Shown: positions 5,419 to 6,259 of the stretch, piece by piece | How positions within the stretch are numbered: position 1 is the stretch's first letter | How the letters are laid out: each line of letters begins with the position of its first letter | Assembly: GCA_002500765.1 (NCBI GenBank) | Contig: DLSX01000121.1 | Location: 28,490 to 34,748, forward strand | Direction: 5' to 3' | Source of the DNA: Neorhizobium sp. UBA7851 | GTDB taxonomy: Bacteria; Pseudomonadota; Alphaproteobacteria; Rhizobiales; Rhizobiaceae | DNA length: 6,259 nucleotides | The notes under the pieces: model-generated | The model's database searches: none | What the model was told of the DNA's origin: nothing | Seen by the model: only the letters and a program-made list of their open reading frames with translations | Translations under genes and position numbers: made by a program

Positions 5419-6259
5419 TTATTCGGCCGGCTGCAGACCGGAAGGAGCAACACCGGGGGTGCGTTCCTGCCGTTCGTGACCGAGAATTGTCATTGTGACG
5501 TTGAATGCCATGAGCAGCGCCCCCGCCAGGAACATGAGGCCGCCAAGAGCGCGCATCAGGTAATAGGGGAACATGGCCGCGACCGATTCCGCGAAGGAAT
5601 AGACGAGGAAGCCCTGGTCATCATATTCGCGCCACATCAGGCCCTGCTGAATGCCGGCGACCCACATGACGGCGGCGTAAAGAACGATGCCGAGCGTCGC
5701 CAGCCAGAAGTGCCAGTTGACCAGCTGCAGGCTGTAGAGCCGCCTGCGGTTCCAGAGTTTGGGCACGAGGAAGTAGATGGCACCGAAGGTGATCATGCCG
5801 TTCCAGCCGAGTGCGCCGGAATGGACGTGACCGATGGTCCAGTCGGTATAGTGGCTGAGCGAATTAACGGCCTTCACCGACATCATCGGACCTTCGAAGG
5901 TCGCCATGCCATAGAAGGCGACGGCCATGACCATCATGCGGACGATCGGGTCAGTGCGGATGCGGTCCCAGGCGCCGGAAAGCGTCATCAGACCGTTGAT
6001 CATGCCACCCCAGGAAGGCATCCAGAGCATGATCGAGAAGACCATGCCGAGCGTCTGCGCCCAGTCGGGCAGCGCCGTATAGTGCAGGTGGTGCGGGCCG
6101 GCCCAGATATACATGAAGATCAGGGCCCAGAAGTGGATGATCGACAGGCGGTAGGAATAGACCGGACGGTTCACCTGCTTCGGGATGAAGTAATACATCA
6201 TGCCGAGGAATCCCGCCGTCAGGAAGAAGCCGACCGCGTTATGGCCGTACCACCACTGG
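5419..6259 (-). CDS. fixN: FixN/CcoN, catalytic subunit of cbb3-type cytochrome c oxidase (C-terminal part, cut by right edge)
   Basis: The last 279 residues of an expected ~540-residue haem-copper oxidase subunit are present; the frame stays open to the edge, so no start is visible. FixN reduces O2 to water at a haem b3-CuB centre and pumps protons. Numbered from the first visible residue, QWWYGHN gives His6 (CuB ligand), YIWAGPHH gives Tyr50 (the cross-linked active-site Tyr) and His56/His57 (CuB). IGHVHSG gives His144 (haem b3) and His146 (haem b), and FEGP gives Glu122. All match P. stutzeri CcoN His207, Tyr251, His257/258, His345/347 and Glu323 at a constant offset of 201, so there is no indel here. 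About seven hydrophobic helices are visible. The stop TAA overlaps the fixO ribosome binding site, which suggests coupling. The missing N-terminus and promoter lie to the right. Confidence 0.97.
   Translation of the reverse strand, partial: QWWYGHNAVGFFLTAGFLGMMYYFIPKQVNRPVYSYRLSIIHFWALIFMYIWAGPHHLHYTALPDWAQTLGMVFSIMLWMPSWGGMINGLMTLSGAWDRIRTDPIVRMMVMAVAFYGMATFEGPMMSVKAVNSLSHYTDWTIGHVHSGALGWNGMITFGAIYFLVPKLWNRRRLYSLQLVNWHFWLATLGIVLYAAVMWVAGIQQGLMWREYDDQGFLVYSFAESVAAMFPYYLMRALGGLMFLAGALLMAFNVTMTILGHERQERTPGVAPSGLQPAE

Noticed and set aside
1..6259. tRNA or rRNA genes, CRISPR arrays, insertion sequences, attachment sites
   Set aside because: No such structure is visible. Nearly all of the window is accounted for by respiratory genes, and the two non-coding gaps are under 150 bp each.

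Overview
The window is a piece of a high-GC alphaproteobacterial genome, most likely from the Rhizobiales (Rhizobium/Agrobacterium/Ensifer-like). It carries the adjacent fixNOQP (ccoNOQP) and fixGHI (ccoGHI) gene sets for the high-affinity cbb3-type cytochrome c oxidase. The lineage is inferred from gene content, protein character and a FixK/FNR-type box; no 16S or other taxonomic marker is present.

Layout, from high to low coordinates, because all fix genes lie on the minus strand: the C-terminal half of fixN (5419 to the right edge), fixO (4675-5406), the small fixQ (4510-4662) and fixP (3645-4508). Two hairpins follow in the gap after fixP. Next comes a plus-strand SRPBCC-fold gene of unknown function (3146-3550), convergent with fixP and divergent from fixG. 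After an intergenic region of about 130 bp come fixG (1430-3016), fixH (939-1433) and the N-terminal 314 codons of fixI, cut by the left edge. A fixS gene would be expected beyond that edge but cannot be seen.

How they work together: FixN, FixO and FixP/FixQ form the membrane oxidase that reduces O2 at very low oxygen. FixO and FixP are membrane-anchored c-type cytochromes that feed electrons to the haem b/b3-CuB core of FixN. FixG (a cupric reductase with iron-sulfur clusters), FixH and FixI (a P1B copper ATPase) supply copper and assemble the complex. All key ligands visible in FixN match the known cbb3 site at a constant offset from the Pseudomonas stutzeri numbering, so the oxidase looks fully functional.

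Regulation: a near-perfect FixK/FNR palindrome (CTTGAC-GTAA-GTCAAG, 3067-3082) sits upstream of fixG. Its position favours the ATG at 3016 as the fixG start over the longer GTG reading at 3052. A separate perfect 7-bp dyad (3087-3109) lies next to it, on the side facing the SRPBCC gene. The fixNOQP promoter is outside the window.

Most of this window is a well-known respiratory locus. The parts not explained by textbook knowledge are the opposite-strand SRPBCC gene wedged between the two operons, the dyad beside the FixK box, and the paired hairpins after fixP. I see no evidence for an undescribed multi-gene system.
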